Source: Nymphaea colorata
Lineage: Eukaryota > Streptophyta > Magnoliopsida > Nymphaeales > Nymphaeaceae
NCBI RefSeq assembly: GCF_008831285.2
Contig: NC_045148.1
Location: forward strand, 8,003,001 to 8,067,000
Reading direction: 5' to 3'
DNA: 64,000 nt
Part shown: piece after piece, positions 1 to 13,766 of the stretch
Layout: every line of letters begins with the position of its first letter
Numbering within the stretch: position 1 is the stretch's first letter
Program-made: the position numbers and the translations under genes
The notes under the pieces: generated by a model
Told to the model about the DNA's origin: nothing
The model's database searches: none
What the model saw: the letters and a program-made list of their open reading frames with translations, nothing else

Positions 1-1003
1 AGTTGGGCAGTGGATGAACCGAAGCTTTACCATCGTTTCCTGCACGACAACATTATAAGCGTCTTCTTGGAACTTAAAATTTAAAGTTCTTGGAGTTCAA
101 GGAGATTTCATGCTAAGAGCTCACGGTTTTTGAAGGGGGAAGACTATAACAGCTCAAATTTACTAAGTTTCAACATTGAATAAAAGTTTCAAAGAGTGGG
201 TTGCATTGAGCATACGCCCCACGGAGACCCACCTGCCTAAACTCTTGTTTCCTCATATACTTCATCTGAGAGAATGATGAACTTCCTTTTCTTTCTCTTT
301 ATTTTCCAACTTTCAAACTTAAATCCAAATCGGGGTGGATGCTGATGTGGGCTATGTGTGGGTAATTGTTAACACAGACCCCAAAACACTTTTTATTTTT
401 TTTATTGATTTTTCTTATTCACATATTAGCACCTTTTAAAAATTTTAACACATTAATGTGTATGTCCTCTGTAAAAGTTTCTTTGAAACTTTTGGATGTC
501 CTTTGTAAAAGTTTCGAAACTTTTACAATCCGCAGAAATCCACACCCTGTGAGACTCACTGCAGTAAATTTTCAGCAACATTTCAAAAGATCTTCAATCA
601 AATCTGCTTCGACTCCCAGTAAATACACATGGTTTCGATCGCTGTCACGGTCCGCTATATGCATTTTGTTGCAAACGTTGTCCTTGGTGTTACTAACGAA
701 GCAGAGGTCGCTGGCTTGAACAGATATTTTGGAGTTTGGAACGCACCTACGATCAACGAGGACAGAAGGAAAAAGGATACCTTTTAAACGTCACCAATTC
801 TTGTTCTTCTGTAGCAGGGACCCACCGGGAGCAGATGCCAGTCTTAATGTACATCACAAGTCGCCGGATAGGCTGCGCATATTTCTACCCCACCTTCCGG
901 TAAAATGTGAAGGCCTTGATTGACAGGAGGGTGTCCGAGTTTTCCGGGAACAGGGGAAGTGCCAAGCTTTCTTGTCTGTGACGTTCTTTCAGATTCACAC
1001 AGA
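1..1003. other. Upstream region and 5' leader of the NDB1-like gene
   Basis: No convincing exon or RNA gene is seen here. The region must hold the promoter and 5' leader of the dehydrogenase gene that begins at 1004. The short reading frames at 366-719 and 729-923 resemble no protein family I know and have no exon-like neighbours. The frame of the first dehydrogenase exon stays open upstream to about 920 but has no ATG before 1004. No clear TATA box could be assigned. Confidence 0.5.
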
Positions 1004-4000
1004 ATGCGTTTTCTGCCATTGTTGGATAAGTTCATTGTTGGTTTCCGAGATCGTCATCGGATCCCACGTCTGGTTCTCCTCCTGGGTATCAGGTATGAGA
1101 ATCTTTTTTTTTTTTTTTCTTTTCACTTTCTTTAGGTAGGGATCCTTTTCGAGGAACAATTTTACTGCAACACGAGGAGCCCCCATCATCGCTCCCAAGT
1201 TGTAGTTTGGACGGACAGAATTCAATTCTGCAGCCAACTGCAAACTATCTTCAGTTGGTAGGAAGAGCATTTGCAGATTTTTCAGACTTTCAAGGCTCCA
1301 AGTTGATTGGGAGCCGGTAGCTCGAGTTCACGATGTGTGGTAGAGAATTTAAAAGCTATATCCAGTTAGTGGAAAGGGTACTGATGAATTTTAGATTGCA
1401 AACGCCGAAACAGGGACACGGCTAGTTAAGCACCTTTCTGCTCCAGTGGAGGATGTGTAAATTATATCCGCTTAAGGCTTTCAAGTTGAAGGGCGGAGAT
1501 TAGCTCCAACGATAGTAGTGGTAGGTGGAATAGTTTAGTAATTTGACAATCCAGACAACATGTCTTTTCATAACGGATTCCGAATCATCGGTGGTTTGGT
1601 TTCTTTCTGTTGATTGAAAGTTAGACAAGAAAACTTCCAGAAATTTTACTTTCTGGTATGTGATTTATTACCATAAAAAAAATGTATGATTAACTTGGAA
1701 AATTCGGAATGAGTGCGTCAGCAAGATAGACAGGTCTTTATGAGAACTGTTTCCTAAATCCTGGCTTTACAGATATGGCGGTTGGAAGCTCCCAAGTGTG
1801 TAGATAAGTACGGAAAAAGCTCTTCTGAGTGCTTTGAAGTTTGAATTGCACTGAAATTTGCTAGTATGCATATCCCACTTTTCTGGTAGTTGAGTGCTCT
1901 ATGTTTCTCAGTTTTGTTTTCCTGAGGAATTGAAATTAGTAATTTACAAGAATGGGAGTTTCCATGTAATATAGATAGCCGTTTAATCGACAACTTATCT
2001 CTGACTGGTGAATAGAGCGGTGGTTCCATGGACAAGTTTTCTTAAGTTCCTAATGCTGGACTTTCATTTTCGTCTGCTGGTCCTTCTTTCCTCTGGACGA
2101 ACCTTTTACCTTTTCTGGGCGTGTTGGTGGTAACAGAACGTTCCAACACTTTGGTTTAAGGAAATTTCTGCAGGCCCATTTGCAATATTAGATTTACAAA
2201 CATATTGTCAATGAGAAGTACAGATAAATGTAGGATGAGTCTTCCCACCTTGTCTTAGTTTCCTAGATTTCACAACTTGTCGCTCTTTGCTGCACACTGA
2301 ACTGTTCATTAAAATGTTCATCTTTATCCCTTTTTTCTGGACCATAACATGTATCTAATCATTCCCTTAAAACTTCTAGGTTCCGTGCTCTTTAATTAAG
2401 ATAATCAGGCACCATGGTAATTCCCAAGGGTTTGCTTGATATTATTTGATTTGAACTGATGCTCATATCACATTATTCTGAGTTTTGCTCGGTTTTTATT
2501 GCAGTGGTGGAGGCCTTGTTTCATATTCTGAGGTTAAATCTGATCCAAGTGTGACTGATTCTAGCATTCCAAGGACCCAAGGGAAGAAAAGGTTGGTGGT
2601 ACTTGGTACAGGCTGGGCAGCCACAAGTTTCCTGAAGGATTTGGATAGTTCTTTATATGATGTTCAAGTTGTTTCACCACGTAACTATTTTGCTTTTACA
2701 CCACTGTTGCCAAGTGTGACTTGTGGGACAGTAGAAGCAAGAAGCATTGTTGAGCCAATTCGTAAGTTAATTAAACGGGTAAGCAAGGATTTGCTTTTCT
2801 TGGATATTTCAGATGAATATAAATGTGCTAAACATGTTCACTTGAATATAAACTAATGCATGCTAGCTACTTGGTCAAGTTTTCCAAATGCAAAATACTG
2901 ACTCTGATAAAATTTTGATGCCAAAAAATCAAATAGTATTTGGTGTAAACTTTTCCTGTTGTCAGAAATGAAAATCTAATGACCATAATTTACAATGAGA
3001 AAACTGCCATAAGAGAATTTTGTTCTCAAGTTGTTGGTGTGCAGCTTAGGCTTTGACAGCTCCCTTTGTGTTATGTTTCTAAATTTTTGGATTTTGGTGC
3101 TCATCTAGTTTTTGCTTTTCTATGCACAAAGATGTTTCTATTGGACATTTTAAGAGCTGTCGTGCACTAAAAGCTAATGACGGAATTTGGCTAGCCATGC
3201 TAAAAGTTAAAACATAAGTCAACTTATCTCAAAAATCACCATGAAAGAAAGTCTTGCTAAATTGTATTTCAGCTTCTGATTGATATGCTTTTTAATTTTA
3301 TAAATGACAATGAACTTTTCCTTGTTGGCAGAAAAATGATGAAATCCATTATTGGGAAGCAGAGTGCATTAAGATTGATGCAGCAAATAAACAAGTGCAC
3401 TGTCTTTCTAAGCATGATAAAAGTATGGAAGGGAAAGAGGAATTTCTTTTGGACTATGACTTTCTGGTGATAGCTGTCGGAGCACAGTCAAACACTTTCA
3501 ATACACCAGGGGTCTTGGAGCATTGTCATTTTCTAAAGGTACCTGTTTTTAATGTGTTGGCTAGATGAATGAGGTGACAAAGAATTTCTATACCAGAGTC
3601 CTATTAGCTAAAGCCTAAAACTGCTGAAACTATTTCTGGTTCCAACACTCTGCTTTTCTCCTTTGAACTGTTGTTAAAGCATGAACTTGGCTGTTCTTGT
3701 CAGGAAGTAGAGGATGCACAGAGAATTCGTAGAAGTGTTTTAGACTGCTTTGAGAAGGCAAACCTTCCAAATCTAAGTGAAGAAGAAAGGAAAGTCATTC
3801 TTCATTTTGTTGTTGTCGGTGGAGGACCTACTGGTGTGGAGTTTGCTGCCGAACTGCATGACTTTGTCTGTGAGGATTTGGTGAGGCTATACCCAGCCGT
3901 CCAAAACCTGGTTAAGATAACACTTGTCCAGTCTGGAGATCATATTCTGAATATGTAAGGACAACAATTTTATGTACCAGAATTTTTTTGCTTATGTTAA

Positions 4001-7000
4001 TTCATTGTTGGCTTCTATTACCGAAACCCGTGAACACTGTTCTCTGAATATTGAGTCGCTTACAAACATCATTCTTGGTTCAAACAGTTTACAGATATCC
4101 TAAGTTTGAAAATGGTTCTGTTCAATCAAGGAATAGTCTTGAATATGAGAAGGTTTTCAGAGACATGAAATGTTGAGGTTACTAACTTGCTCAATTTTTT
4201 TTTGACAAGACATGGAAGTATCAGCCGGCAAAAAAGGACTAAGTGTTGTTCTTTGAAAACATTTACATGGAGCTGTCATCACTCATAAGTAGCTGATAAT
4301 CTTTTAGCTGGATATGTTCTCAAGAAGGGCAAGGCAAAAGGATATAAATAAGAAGAGAAGTGGAAATGAGAACAGATTCTTTATATAGACTTCTTGCTTT
4401 TTTTCTTCTTTATCTTTGGTTATTGCCCTATCATAACTTGATTTTCACTATTACTGACAACTCTTTTGACATTAAGGAGAAAAAAAGGGATGAAAATAAA
4501 CTTTTATATCCCACTGAAAGTGATTTTGGTAGTCTAACCATGTAAACATCAGTTCTGTAAGATGAACCAGATGAACTATTTATTCAACATATCATCTGTA
4601 AGCTTGACTGGCAAGATTACCTTCGTCTCAGATGTGACAACCATAAGGTTTTAAATATTTTGGTTTGTACTTCATGGGTCATATTTCATTCATAGTCAAT
4701 CTTTCTCTACAGCCCTTTGGACTGGATATTCCTATCTTTTCAGCTAACCATCTACAATTGTAAAGATCTATGAAAACCTTGTCATTCAACTAACATACAT
4801 AATTTCTTGCTGCCTATGTAAAGTTGGCATTGCTAGAAAGGCATGCACCCATGTTATCACAGCCTGACATGAGTGCAGGTCCGGTTTCACCATGGCTACA
4901 GCGAATGCCATTTCGGGTGTGAGGACTACGCCCATGGTTAGAATTATCCAAAAATAGACCAGGTCAACTTTGACCAGGTCTGTTTCCATCTTACTTAGGT
5001 TTAGATTAAACTAATTTATGTCAATTTTTGAATATTTGTTAATTTGTTTGTCAGCTGGTGATTATGAATTTATGATTCATGAATGTATTTTTTCGTTAAT
5101 TTGTTTGCTTAAAAATTTTAAAGGATATTGTTAATCTAATTTTTTGTGTGTGTGTGTGTGTGTGTTTGTGCATGTTTGTGTGTGTCCCTGCACCCATGTG
5201 GCATAGCCATCAAGTGGCTAGATTTCTTGTTTCCGCAGGAAATTTAGGTAATGGAGCCTAGCACTTAACAGGGTGCTCGGATACACAGAATCTTTCTACA
5301 TTCATCATATAGTTCCAACATGCATAGCTTGAATGTACCCATTGGTAGTAATTATGACTTGACATCAACTTTATGAACCTTTAAATGAGTGAATACATCA
5401 TTGCAAGTCACTTCCATAATGTTTGCCAGATACACAACTTTAACAATATTATCCACAAGAAGAGCTCAAATACTTTATGTGGACACAATGTTTCTAATAT
5501 TCCATAGCACTTGTCCCATCATCCACGATCCATCACTTTTTTCTTGCTCAGATTCCAACCTGATAAATAGTTAGACCGTTATCTGCATAAATCACTTCTT
5601 ATATCTTCAAAATTTGCTTTTGTAGGTTTGATGAAAGAATCAGCACATTTGCAGAACAGAAATTCCAAAGAGATGGTATTGATGTAAAAATGGGATACAG
5701 AGTTGTTGAAGTAACTGACAAATCTATAAATATGAAGCGTAAGGACACCAATGAGTCATCGTCCAATCCATATGGAATGATTGTCTGGTCAACAGGCATT
5801 GGAACCCGTCCAGTCATAAATGATTTCATGGATCAAATTGGTCAGGTACAGTCATAAGGATGTATCTGTCTAATATTTGAATGTATGTTCTTAGTATTCT
5901 AGCCTTTTCTGTATAAGAAATAAATTTTATACTAAACTGTCTGTCTGAAGTTTGCAGCATGACAGGCGGGCTTTGGCTACTAATGAATGGTTGAATGTTC
6001 GAGGATGTGACAATGTATTTGCAATTGGGGACTGTGCCACTATAGAACAGCGTAAAATCATGGTATAGACTACCTATGGATATGATAGCTTTAGTTTGGG
6101 TTGGAAATTTAGTTCTTTTTTATCTTTAAACTACACTAACAGTCTTAGCATGCAATTCTGGAGCCAAAATGCACAGGTGCTTTTTTTGTAAGATGTGTCC
6201 TTTAGGGCACGTTTTTAAGTGGTGGAGAAAACTGTCCGAGCTGAGCCATGTGTCTTGTGGCATCCTCCACCAAAAACCCTTGTTTTCGTATGTTTATTCC
6301 CTTATGTCTTTCACACTCTTGGGGGTTACAACAGAAAATGCATGGTGCCCTTATTTCCTTTCTCAACATGCCCTTATGGACATAAAATGGTTAGTTAACT
6401 ATTTCAGTTGCAACATATCCTTAGCTCGTCTCTTGAAGCTAGCAATCAAATATTTTCTACTTTTTAAAATTTGAAATGCATAGATGTGATTTATGACAAA
6501 AAAATGTTTTCTTTTTTCTCAGTAACATTGTCTCTTGACTATCCTTTTCAGAAAAATTCCTCCAAACAAGAAATCTGCACGAAATTTCCAGATGAAACAT
6601 ATAAATACGAAAATATCTACTAAGCATCCTGTGGAAACCATTGATCCTATGGGTAGATCATTCAATTTCCCGTATTACTGTTGGGATGCTGCAGTCTGCA
6701 GACACTGAAATCATTGAGATTGTGCAAGTAATTTATTACTTCTCTCAGTCATCGGATAAAAAAGTGGTAGTAGTGCATGCTTACATTGATCTCACACAGT
6801 GGCATTTCTAATGGCCAACTCCTCCTTGGCTGCTCATAGTATTAAAAAAAAGGATAAAAAATGCTGCTGTGTCTGCTCATGTTGTTAAAAAAAAAGGACA
6901 AAAATTGTTGGTCTAGCTCCACGATTTAATGATGCTATAGAGCCTACGGTGGATTGAAAATCTTTGTATTTTGTCAACTTAAAATACCTCCATCATACAA

Positions 7001-10000
7001 AAGTGTAGTATATCTTGCTGCTGTCTTCAGTTCTTTCTGCTGGTTCTTTAAAGTTTAAACACTAAGTGAATTTATAGATCCAATAATATCAGCATTATTT
7101 GGGCTGTTTAATAGAACAGTGCATGCAAGTAAGCTCAGATGCCATAGAATCTGAATTGATGTATAACAGTCTAATAGATCAAAATCAACGTTCATTCCAT
7201 GTCATAAGATCGTGTTGTGCTTATTGGGATTGATAGTTGCATTGATCTTGTCTCTATTAATACATATTCTATGCTGTACAACTGTGACAGGAAGATATTT
7301 TTAACATTTTCAAAGTTGCGGACAAGGACAACTCGGGCACTTTGACTGTTCAAGAATTCCAGGATGTTATTGGAGAACTTTGTGAAAGGTATCCACAATT
7401 AGAACTCTACATGAAGAAAAAGCACATGCGAAATGTTGCAGATCTCTTACTGGGCAACAAAGAGAGCAATCAAACCGAATCCAAGGCACTAAACATTGAA
7501 GAGTTCAAGCTAGCTCTTGCAGAGGTAGATTCACAGATGAAAAGTCTTCCTGCTACTGCTCAGGTAAGTGCAGGCCAACGCACACTTGAAGTATGCTGCT
7601 AACGTCAATCCAGACCTGATCATATTGTTACAACAGTTGCCAATCACCGCACGTTTCTTTCTCGCCATTTTGCATTCTCTTTTCCTTTTCTGCTTGTCTT
7701 TTAAAACCTTCCAAGACTTGAGGTTATGTCAAATGCCTCCCCACCCAAAACATGCATATGAAAATATACATCTGCATTCACAATGCAAACATGCGCTTTC
7801 TCAATATTCTTTGAGAATAAGATTAGCTGGATGTGTAAAAGGTCATTTCAGGCTCATCTATTTAAGCAATCTGTGCTGAAAATGGGTTAAAGTTGCTTCA
7901 GCAACAGCTTGGTAAAGAAATGAGTTATCTTATATAAGCATTTATAAGAGTTTAAGGGTAATTTTATTTTAATACATTGCTTAGGTTAATGATTCTTAAT
8001 AGAGTTTATGTAGCTTCATTGGGCTGGCCAAAAGCCCGAACAAGCAGTCAAGATTGGAAATCTGACAAGCTAGTCAATCAACCCGAAAAATAGGACTAGT
8101 CAGGACTAGCTGGTCCTAGTCAGTCTCTGAAAGTAAAATCAAAAGAAAATTATTGAAACACAATAGTTAAAGTGCCAAAGATAACAGAAGAAATAAAATA
8201 TTACTATGAATTAAGTGAAAGAAATTTTCAACCCACAGCATTAATGTTGCCGAACAAATGGTTGCATTTATGGGGTTGTCACAACTGCGTTAATGTGAAG
8301 CTGGTTCAGGTGCAACTCCAATGAAGTAATATTGGTCCATTGGAGTCAAGTGTGTTAGATGTGGTCAGTCACACCGGGACATATTTCTTCAGCATTCTGT
8401 GACCACCTGACTTAGGTCTACGGCAAGTCAGCATGGTCAAATGACGTGGGGTTCTACCAGGTTTTTTTGTTTCAGATATATTTTAATGAAAGCATATAAA
8501 TACAAAATATAACCAATACGTAACATAAGTATTAGTTAGTCACCGACAAGTCTTGACTAGTCCATCAAGTTGATCAACTAGCTGATTTTGGCCCCAGCTA
8601 TTAGCACGATGGACTAGTCGATGGAGTGTCAACATGGCTTTGATAACAATGCATGCATTGCTTATTCTTTGTCATTGGCGCTTTCCGTCTTACATCTGCA
8701 CTTCTACTGGTAATATACACAACATCACATGAGTGAAGAAGAGGAAAAGAAGCAGAACTGATAAATTCAGTTTCCACCTAGTTTTCTTATTTACTTGATG
8801 AAAAATAATGTGTGAAAGAACATATGGAGGTCAGTTAGCACCAATAGGCTACTTGGTGGGACGAATCAAACTTGAAAGAATCTAAGGAATATGCCCAACA
8901 GGCTAATAGAAAAGTTAAACCTCCCCAGTCATCCTCACTTAGAAGTACTGTCCTCTGGATTTTGTATGCTTCATAATTCTTTTCCTTCAGTCTATGATCT
9001 GATGCAACCTACTGCCATGCTGATTGCTTTCAGGTTGCTGCTCAACAAGGTGCCTATCTTGCAAAATGCTTCAATCATATGCATGATTCTGAAACAAAAC
9101 CTGAAGGTCCTCGCAGAATTACAGAACCAGGTCGCCATCGCTTTCATCCTTTTAGGTAAACTACCTAAGAAAATCTGTTTGATTCATTTTTTTCCCTTTT
9201 AAATTTTAGTGTTTATTTCTCAACATTTTGGCTCATTTTCTGATCCAGAAAACGTGTCAGATGGCAGGAAAGTGTGCCACTGGAGACTTTTTATATCTTT
9301 GATCATTTAAATTGCAGCTGACTGTTTGGCCATATTCCCAATAGAAAATGGGCTGGAAGTGTCTCCTACATCATTATTTGGCATTGGTCAACCAAACAGG
9401 CCCTCAACTTTAGCAGTCAATGGTTCCCTCTTCTGAACTCACAAATAGTATATGTATCCTCTCCCATTACTAAAACTCTTGCTGTTAAAAACTATCTAGC
9501 TATACATGAATAACTCTACCTTGTCACATTGGTGTGACTATGAATCAAAGAAATAATAAGAGGACTTCAGAAGAAAAGACAAATTGAACCCTTCCATGAC
9601 TGATTCAGTACAAAATTAGACATACAATGACATAGTTATTTGCTCCTGATACAGTTTGACCATGTCCAGTCCTTGTCAGGGCCACATCCATGTTTTGAAG
9701 TGTTGACACAGATGTGTCACCTCTCGAGGTGTTCCTGATCTTTCAGAAATGGTAGTGCAGCTCACTTCAAGGGTGTGCTTTGCAGATTGTGGCTCAATGA
9801 TTCCAAGGCATGTCCATAACTCTTGCATGAATTCATACCAGGTTCTTGGCAGTGCCATTAAGTGTTAACATAAATGGAATAAGGTAACTACTGAAGGTAA
9901 AACCTTATGAAATTCATATGGGTACTTTGCAAATGAAAGTAAAACCTTATGAAACTTCATATGGGTATTTCACAAATGATTGATTGGTGGATACAATTAT

Positions 10001-12113
10001 TTGAATAGATCAAAACTATATAAGTTATATGTACTGCTTTGTCTTTAATACCCAAAACTCTATGTCAGGTTTAACATTTTGAGCGATGAATGAGAACCAG
10101 AGATACCTACCAAGAAATGTTTGGATTCAATGTGAAACCAGATTTTTCTTTTTGAGAGTTATACTGGTCAAGAATGTCTCTATTAGATAAGATTCATCAA
10201 CCTCTACCCGACCTTAATCAGCTTCCTAGTTATTGGAATTGGCAGTATGAGAGGCCGCTCATTTTCTTCAATGAAGTAATTTGGGCCATCTTTAAGAAAA
10301 GATCAACAATTGAAAGATGGAAAACACATTATTTTCATTTTTTAGGCAACTCAAACTTGAATTCCTTGTAGGAAAGTTTTGGATTGTTCTATCTTATAGC
10401 TGCACAGGAAAGGCTTTTATGATATTCAATGAGTGATGCTGGGGTACCCATATGATTAGAATATGTAAAGAGGAACTTTATGCACGGAAAATAATATTAC
10501 ATCAACCCCAAACAGAAAAGTATCGTATTGAATCTAGAGTTTTATTAACCCATTCACACTTAGGGCTCAACCTGATTGGATGCAGAAGCAGACAGCCTAT
10601 CACAAAGGAAACATAAGTTGTTGCACAGGAAAGCCTGTAGATTATCTGGTTAATAAAAGAGAACTATGGATGATCTCTTTCACCATCCTCTCCACCTTAC
10701 ATTAGCAGATCTAATTATGAAATTGGACTGTGGCCTTATAAATCAGTACAGACATGGGAATACCGTATAATCTGCTACCACTTCCTCTCCTACCAAGATG
10801 ATTATTTCCTCTCTAGAGGAGAAACCACCTTCAGTTTCCTACTCGTCTCATCAATGCAAATTGGATGAGAAGAGACGCATCAGCACAATCTTGCATGGGA
10901 GCACAGATAATACCAGTGCGGATATCAACCACAAAAGCCTTATTTTGGACATTTTAACTTGTAAATATGTTCATCGTATTTTAGCTACTTTGAATGCTTT
11001 GGACATCTTCTTTCCCACTTTGAGTACTCAAGCGGGAAGAAAATCATCTTTTATGACTTTAAGAATAATTGTGTGTTAAACTTGGTATTTGTTGGATGTC
11101 AGCCTAACTTTGAAACTGAATTTAGCTTTTCCTTTCATGAAAACTGAGAATCCAAACTTGATTCATGTACGATCTACTTTCTATTTTTGAAGATGTATAC
11201 ATTCTCACTGAATGCATATATGTGTGCGGGTGCTCGTGTGTAGATGTGTTTGTGTGTGTGTGCACATTTCTGATGTGTAGTGACCTTTGATAACCTAGGT
11301 ATAAGCATTTTGGGCAATTTGCTCCACTTGGAGGTGAACAAGCTGCTGCAGAACTGCCAGGAGATTGGGTTTCGATAGGGCAAAGCAGCCAATGGCTATG
11401 GTATTCTGTTTATGCAAGGTAAAGTATGGTCCTATGATATGTTTCATTCATATGGGGACTGCAAAACATGAGAGGTCTACTAGAAATTTAGTATTTAACC
11501 TCTTTTTTGGCAGATGTGATAGTCCATTTCAGTGGATTTTTTTGGTTATTTTGATGTTATGGTGAAGGGATAACTAATGACAGGTTGATCTCAAATGGAG
11601 GACGGTAGAAACTAGAGAATCTTGAAGATTTTTGAGTTTGAGTTTTAGTTGAGGAATGCAAAAAATTGTTGGTTTTAGATATGCCTTTCTCTTTAGCTTT
11701 TAAAACTTGAAAGATAGAGATTATTTATAGGTCTTCCAGGTGATTTTCTATTGGAGATTGCCTTTTCTGCCGACAGAATTGGACCCTTTCTGATGAGAAA
11801 TTGCACCGTGTTGGTTTTTGTATCACGCATCATGTGTCATCAATGTGTTGTACTGTCATGAGAGTGAGAAATCATGCAAAAAGGCAGTCTCACATCTTTC
11901 AAAATTTTATTTTTTCGCTATTTTTATGTAGATTGGTTGTTCCTATTATATGCTGGAAGTATATTTCTGTGACTCCCAAATCTCGATGCTAAAGATTCTA
12001 ACACTTTTTCCTGTTTTATCCTCAGTAAGCAAGTTAGCTGGCGCACAAGAGTACTGGTCTTGTTCGACTGGACAAAAAGATTTGTTTTTGGCAGAGACTC
12101 CAGTCAGATCTAA
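1004..12113 (+). CDS. NDB1: External alternative NAD(P)H dehydrogenase with EF-hand, NDB1-like (10 exons)
   Basis: This is a type II, rotenone-insensitive NAD(P)H:ubiquinone oxidoreductase. The family works on the outer face of the inner mitochondrial membrane, passing electrons from cytosolic NAD(P)H to ubiquinone without pumping protons. Exons are 1004-1092, 2505-2778, 3332-3538, 3704-3954, 5626-5845, 5958-6062, 7291-7563, 9034-9155, 11299-11418 and 12026-12113. All introns are GT..AG; the joined frame encodes 582 aa, the usual NDB size. The first nucleotide-binding motif is GTGWAA (64-69), followed by the family block [20 protein letters not shown]. The second is GGGPTG (229-234). An EF-hand loop, [12 protein letters not shown] (393-404), has acidic or hydroxyl ligands at positions 1, 3, 5 and 12. 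The C-terminus ends in the family signature KQVSWRTR...FGRDSS. Gln266 stands where NADH-specific members carry Glu, as in NADPH-type NDB1. The start was chosen because exon 1 splices in frame, by a split Ser codon, into GGGLVSYSE, matching the NDB N-terminus. Subfamily is inferred; family is secure. Confidence 0.95.
3955..5625 (+). other. Intron 4 of the NDB1-like gene, with a (TG)n tract
   Basis: A 1.67-kb intron joining GT at 3955 to AG at 5625. It contains a TG/GT microsatellite at about 5143-5165 and no coding signal I trust. The split ATG codon across this intron restores the frame (AT at the end of exon 4, G at the start of exon 5). Confidence 0.8.
6063..7290 (+). other. Intron 6 of the NDB1-like gene
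   Basis: A 1.23-kb intron between the exon ending in the QRKIM block and the exon that opens with the EF-hand region. Nothing recognisable beyond short A-runs near 6840-6900. Confidence 0.8.
7564..9033 (+). other. Intron 7 of the NDB1-like gene
   Basis: A 1.47-kb intron. It carries the inverted-repeat element described at 8022-8599. Outside that element nothing was recognised; the reading frames at 7568-7879 and 8891-9202 are chance frames, the second overlapping exon 8 in another phase. Confidence 0.8.
8022..8599. mobile_element. Candidate non-autonomous inverted-repeat element in NDB1 intron 7
   Basis: The left end reads GGCTGGCCAAAAGCCCGA and the right end reads, on the other strand, GCTGGGGCCAAAATCAGCT. 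The similarity continues inward through a run rich in GACTAGTC and AGTCAATCAA motifs on both sides. The interior has no coding potential. This fits a small degenerate DNA transposon or MITE. The superfamily is not assigned and no clean target-site duplication was seen. Confidence 0.5.
9156..11298 (+). other. Intron 8 of the NDB1-like gene
   Basis: The largest intron of the gene (2.1 kb). A direct duplication of about 45 bp (AAACCTTATGAAA..CATATGGGTA) lies near 9893-9980. A weak inverted pair at about 9315-9418 (ends resembling GACTGTTTGG) could be an old MITE. No protein-coding signal was recognised. Confidence 0.7.
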
Positions 12114-13506
12114 AACAATTAGGAGCCGATGGACATGCGCTTTGGGTAGTTTGTCTGCTCAGGGGATCCTAAATCTACTTTTCAGCACAGTGTGAGGAAG
12201 ATTAAGTTTTTTGGATGAGTTTGTCCCACGTATAACAAATTTCACATGTCAAATGTTCTCTTTTATTAGATCAACCAGCGTCTGTCTTAAGTTGTTTTTT
12301 CCATTTTGTTTCTTGGGCAGGTTTCACATTGCAGATTAGCATACTCATACTTAAGGTGCTTATATAGTTCACGTCATGTGCAGGCCTTGTCAGATGATTT
12401 ACAGAGTAGTATGGTTACTGGGTTTTTTTTTTTTTTTTTTTAAAGATTGCTAAATCCTGGTTTCTCCATCAGAGTTGTTTTCTGTTTCCTCTTCTTTTGC
12501 CTGGAGAAACTACATAAATTATTCATTGTACCATAACAAATTTTGGCATAAGTAAAGGATCTGAGGAAACCTTTACGGTTAACAAACAAACTTGAACTAT
12601 AGTACGCACACTAATATAAAATGTTGGCCCTGGAATGTCTTCTTTCTCTACCACTTGCTGATCTCTTTACTTTGTGTCCATCCAGGTTATTCACTTCTTA
12701 TTCACATTATTTGCATGGCAGTTGGAATAGGTGTCCGTCGTTTTCGTCACACAGAAATAATTCCTGATGGCAGTTGTGAGTGTAGGAAGCATCTTGTGCT
12801 TTAAAATTCTTCCCAAATTTCGGCATATGACATATCAATAAGCCTATCACTGTATTTGCTACGTGAAAATTAAAGTTTTCCGTCCACTGTAGCTTCTTTA
12901 CAAGACCAATTGCGACTATTTTTGCTTATGGTGTAGCCCATTTGTGATGAGATGAAACTTTTCGCTGGATCCACACTGTGAGCTTCGCTAATAGTTGAAC
13001 TCAGGGAACGATACCCATCAATCCAAACCTAAGATAGCATGATGTAACCGTCCAGCCATCTTATCTAGACTTGAAGCAGGTGAGTTGCAAAAAGTGAGGT
13101 GTAACAAGGATTTGGGGATGTAATTCAGTTTTTGCACTTTCGATTGGCAGAAATTGGATGAGGTTGCCAAGTTCTCTGGAGAAGTTTGAGAGAAAGACAA
13201 GTGCAATGAAGGAATATAAGTTAACTGCAGAGAGGAAAGAAGAGACATGATCCATAAAGCCCATTTAGGTGAGTGAGGTTAAAAGATGGATCTACACGAA
13301 GCATGGCTCTTGATTCTGCTAGAGGCGTCCGTCTTAGCCCTGTTAAAAGTGAATCTTAAAGTGTTGCAGATGTGTATACATGAATCCGATTGTTGATCTC
13401 ACAAGTGACCTGTCTGCAAGTGTTGAGAGGCCTGGTGAAACTCGATCGGTTTCCCCTCCTGGTTGGGAAATGGGAGTCAGTTATTCTTCAACCATGATTA
13501 GTCAAC
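12114..13506. other. 3' flank of the NDB1-like gene and intergenic DNA
   Basis: Holds the 3' untranslated region of the dehydrogenase gene, whose length cannot be fixed from sequence, and a T-run at about 12421-12441. No gene was recognised on either strand. Confidence 0.6.
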
Positions 13507-13766
13507 CATATATATATATATAGTCACCTAGATCAGGACTGTTCATTTGATGCACATGGACGGTTTGAGAAAAAAACATGAAGAAAAAGGTAGGAATTTG
13601 AAGAAAAAGGTAGGAATTAATATTAGATGATGAAAATACATATCATTTTTTTGTTATCGTTTTTCTTTTAACCATCCATCATGATGGATCCGGCGAGTCT
13701 TATTAGATGGTAGGGTGATTCTAGAAAACCAAAGTCACCATTCAATTTTCCTATATATATATATAT
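13507..13766. mobile_element. MITE-like element bounded by (TA)n tracts, copy A
   Basis: TA-repeat tracts (13507-13522 and about 13751-13766) flank a non-coding AT-rich body. The right end reads GTCACCATTCAATTTTC and then runs into TATATA. The body contains CATCCATCATGATGGAT and a short direct repeat, GAAGAAAAAGGTAGGAATT, present twice. Very similar ends occur at 16.3 and 42.4 kb, always next to TA repeats. This resembles the Micron type of MITE, known from rice to sit within TA microsatellites; that assignment is inference. Confidence 0.6.
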
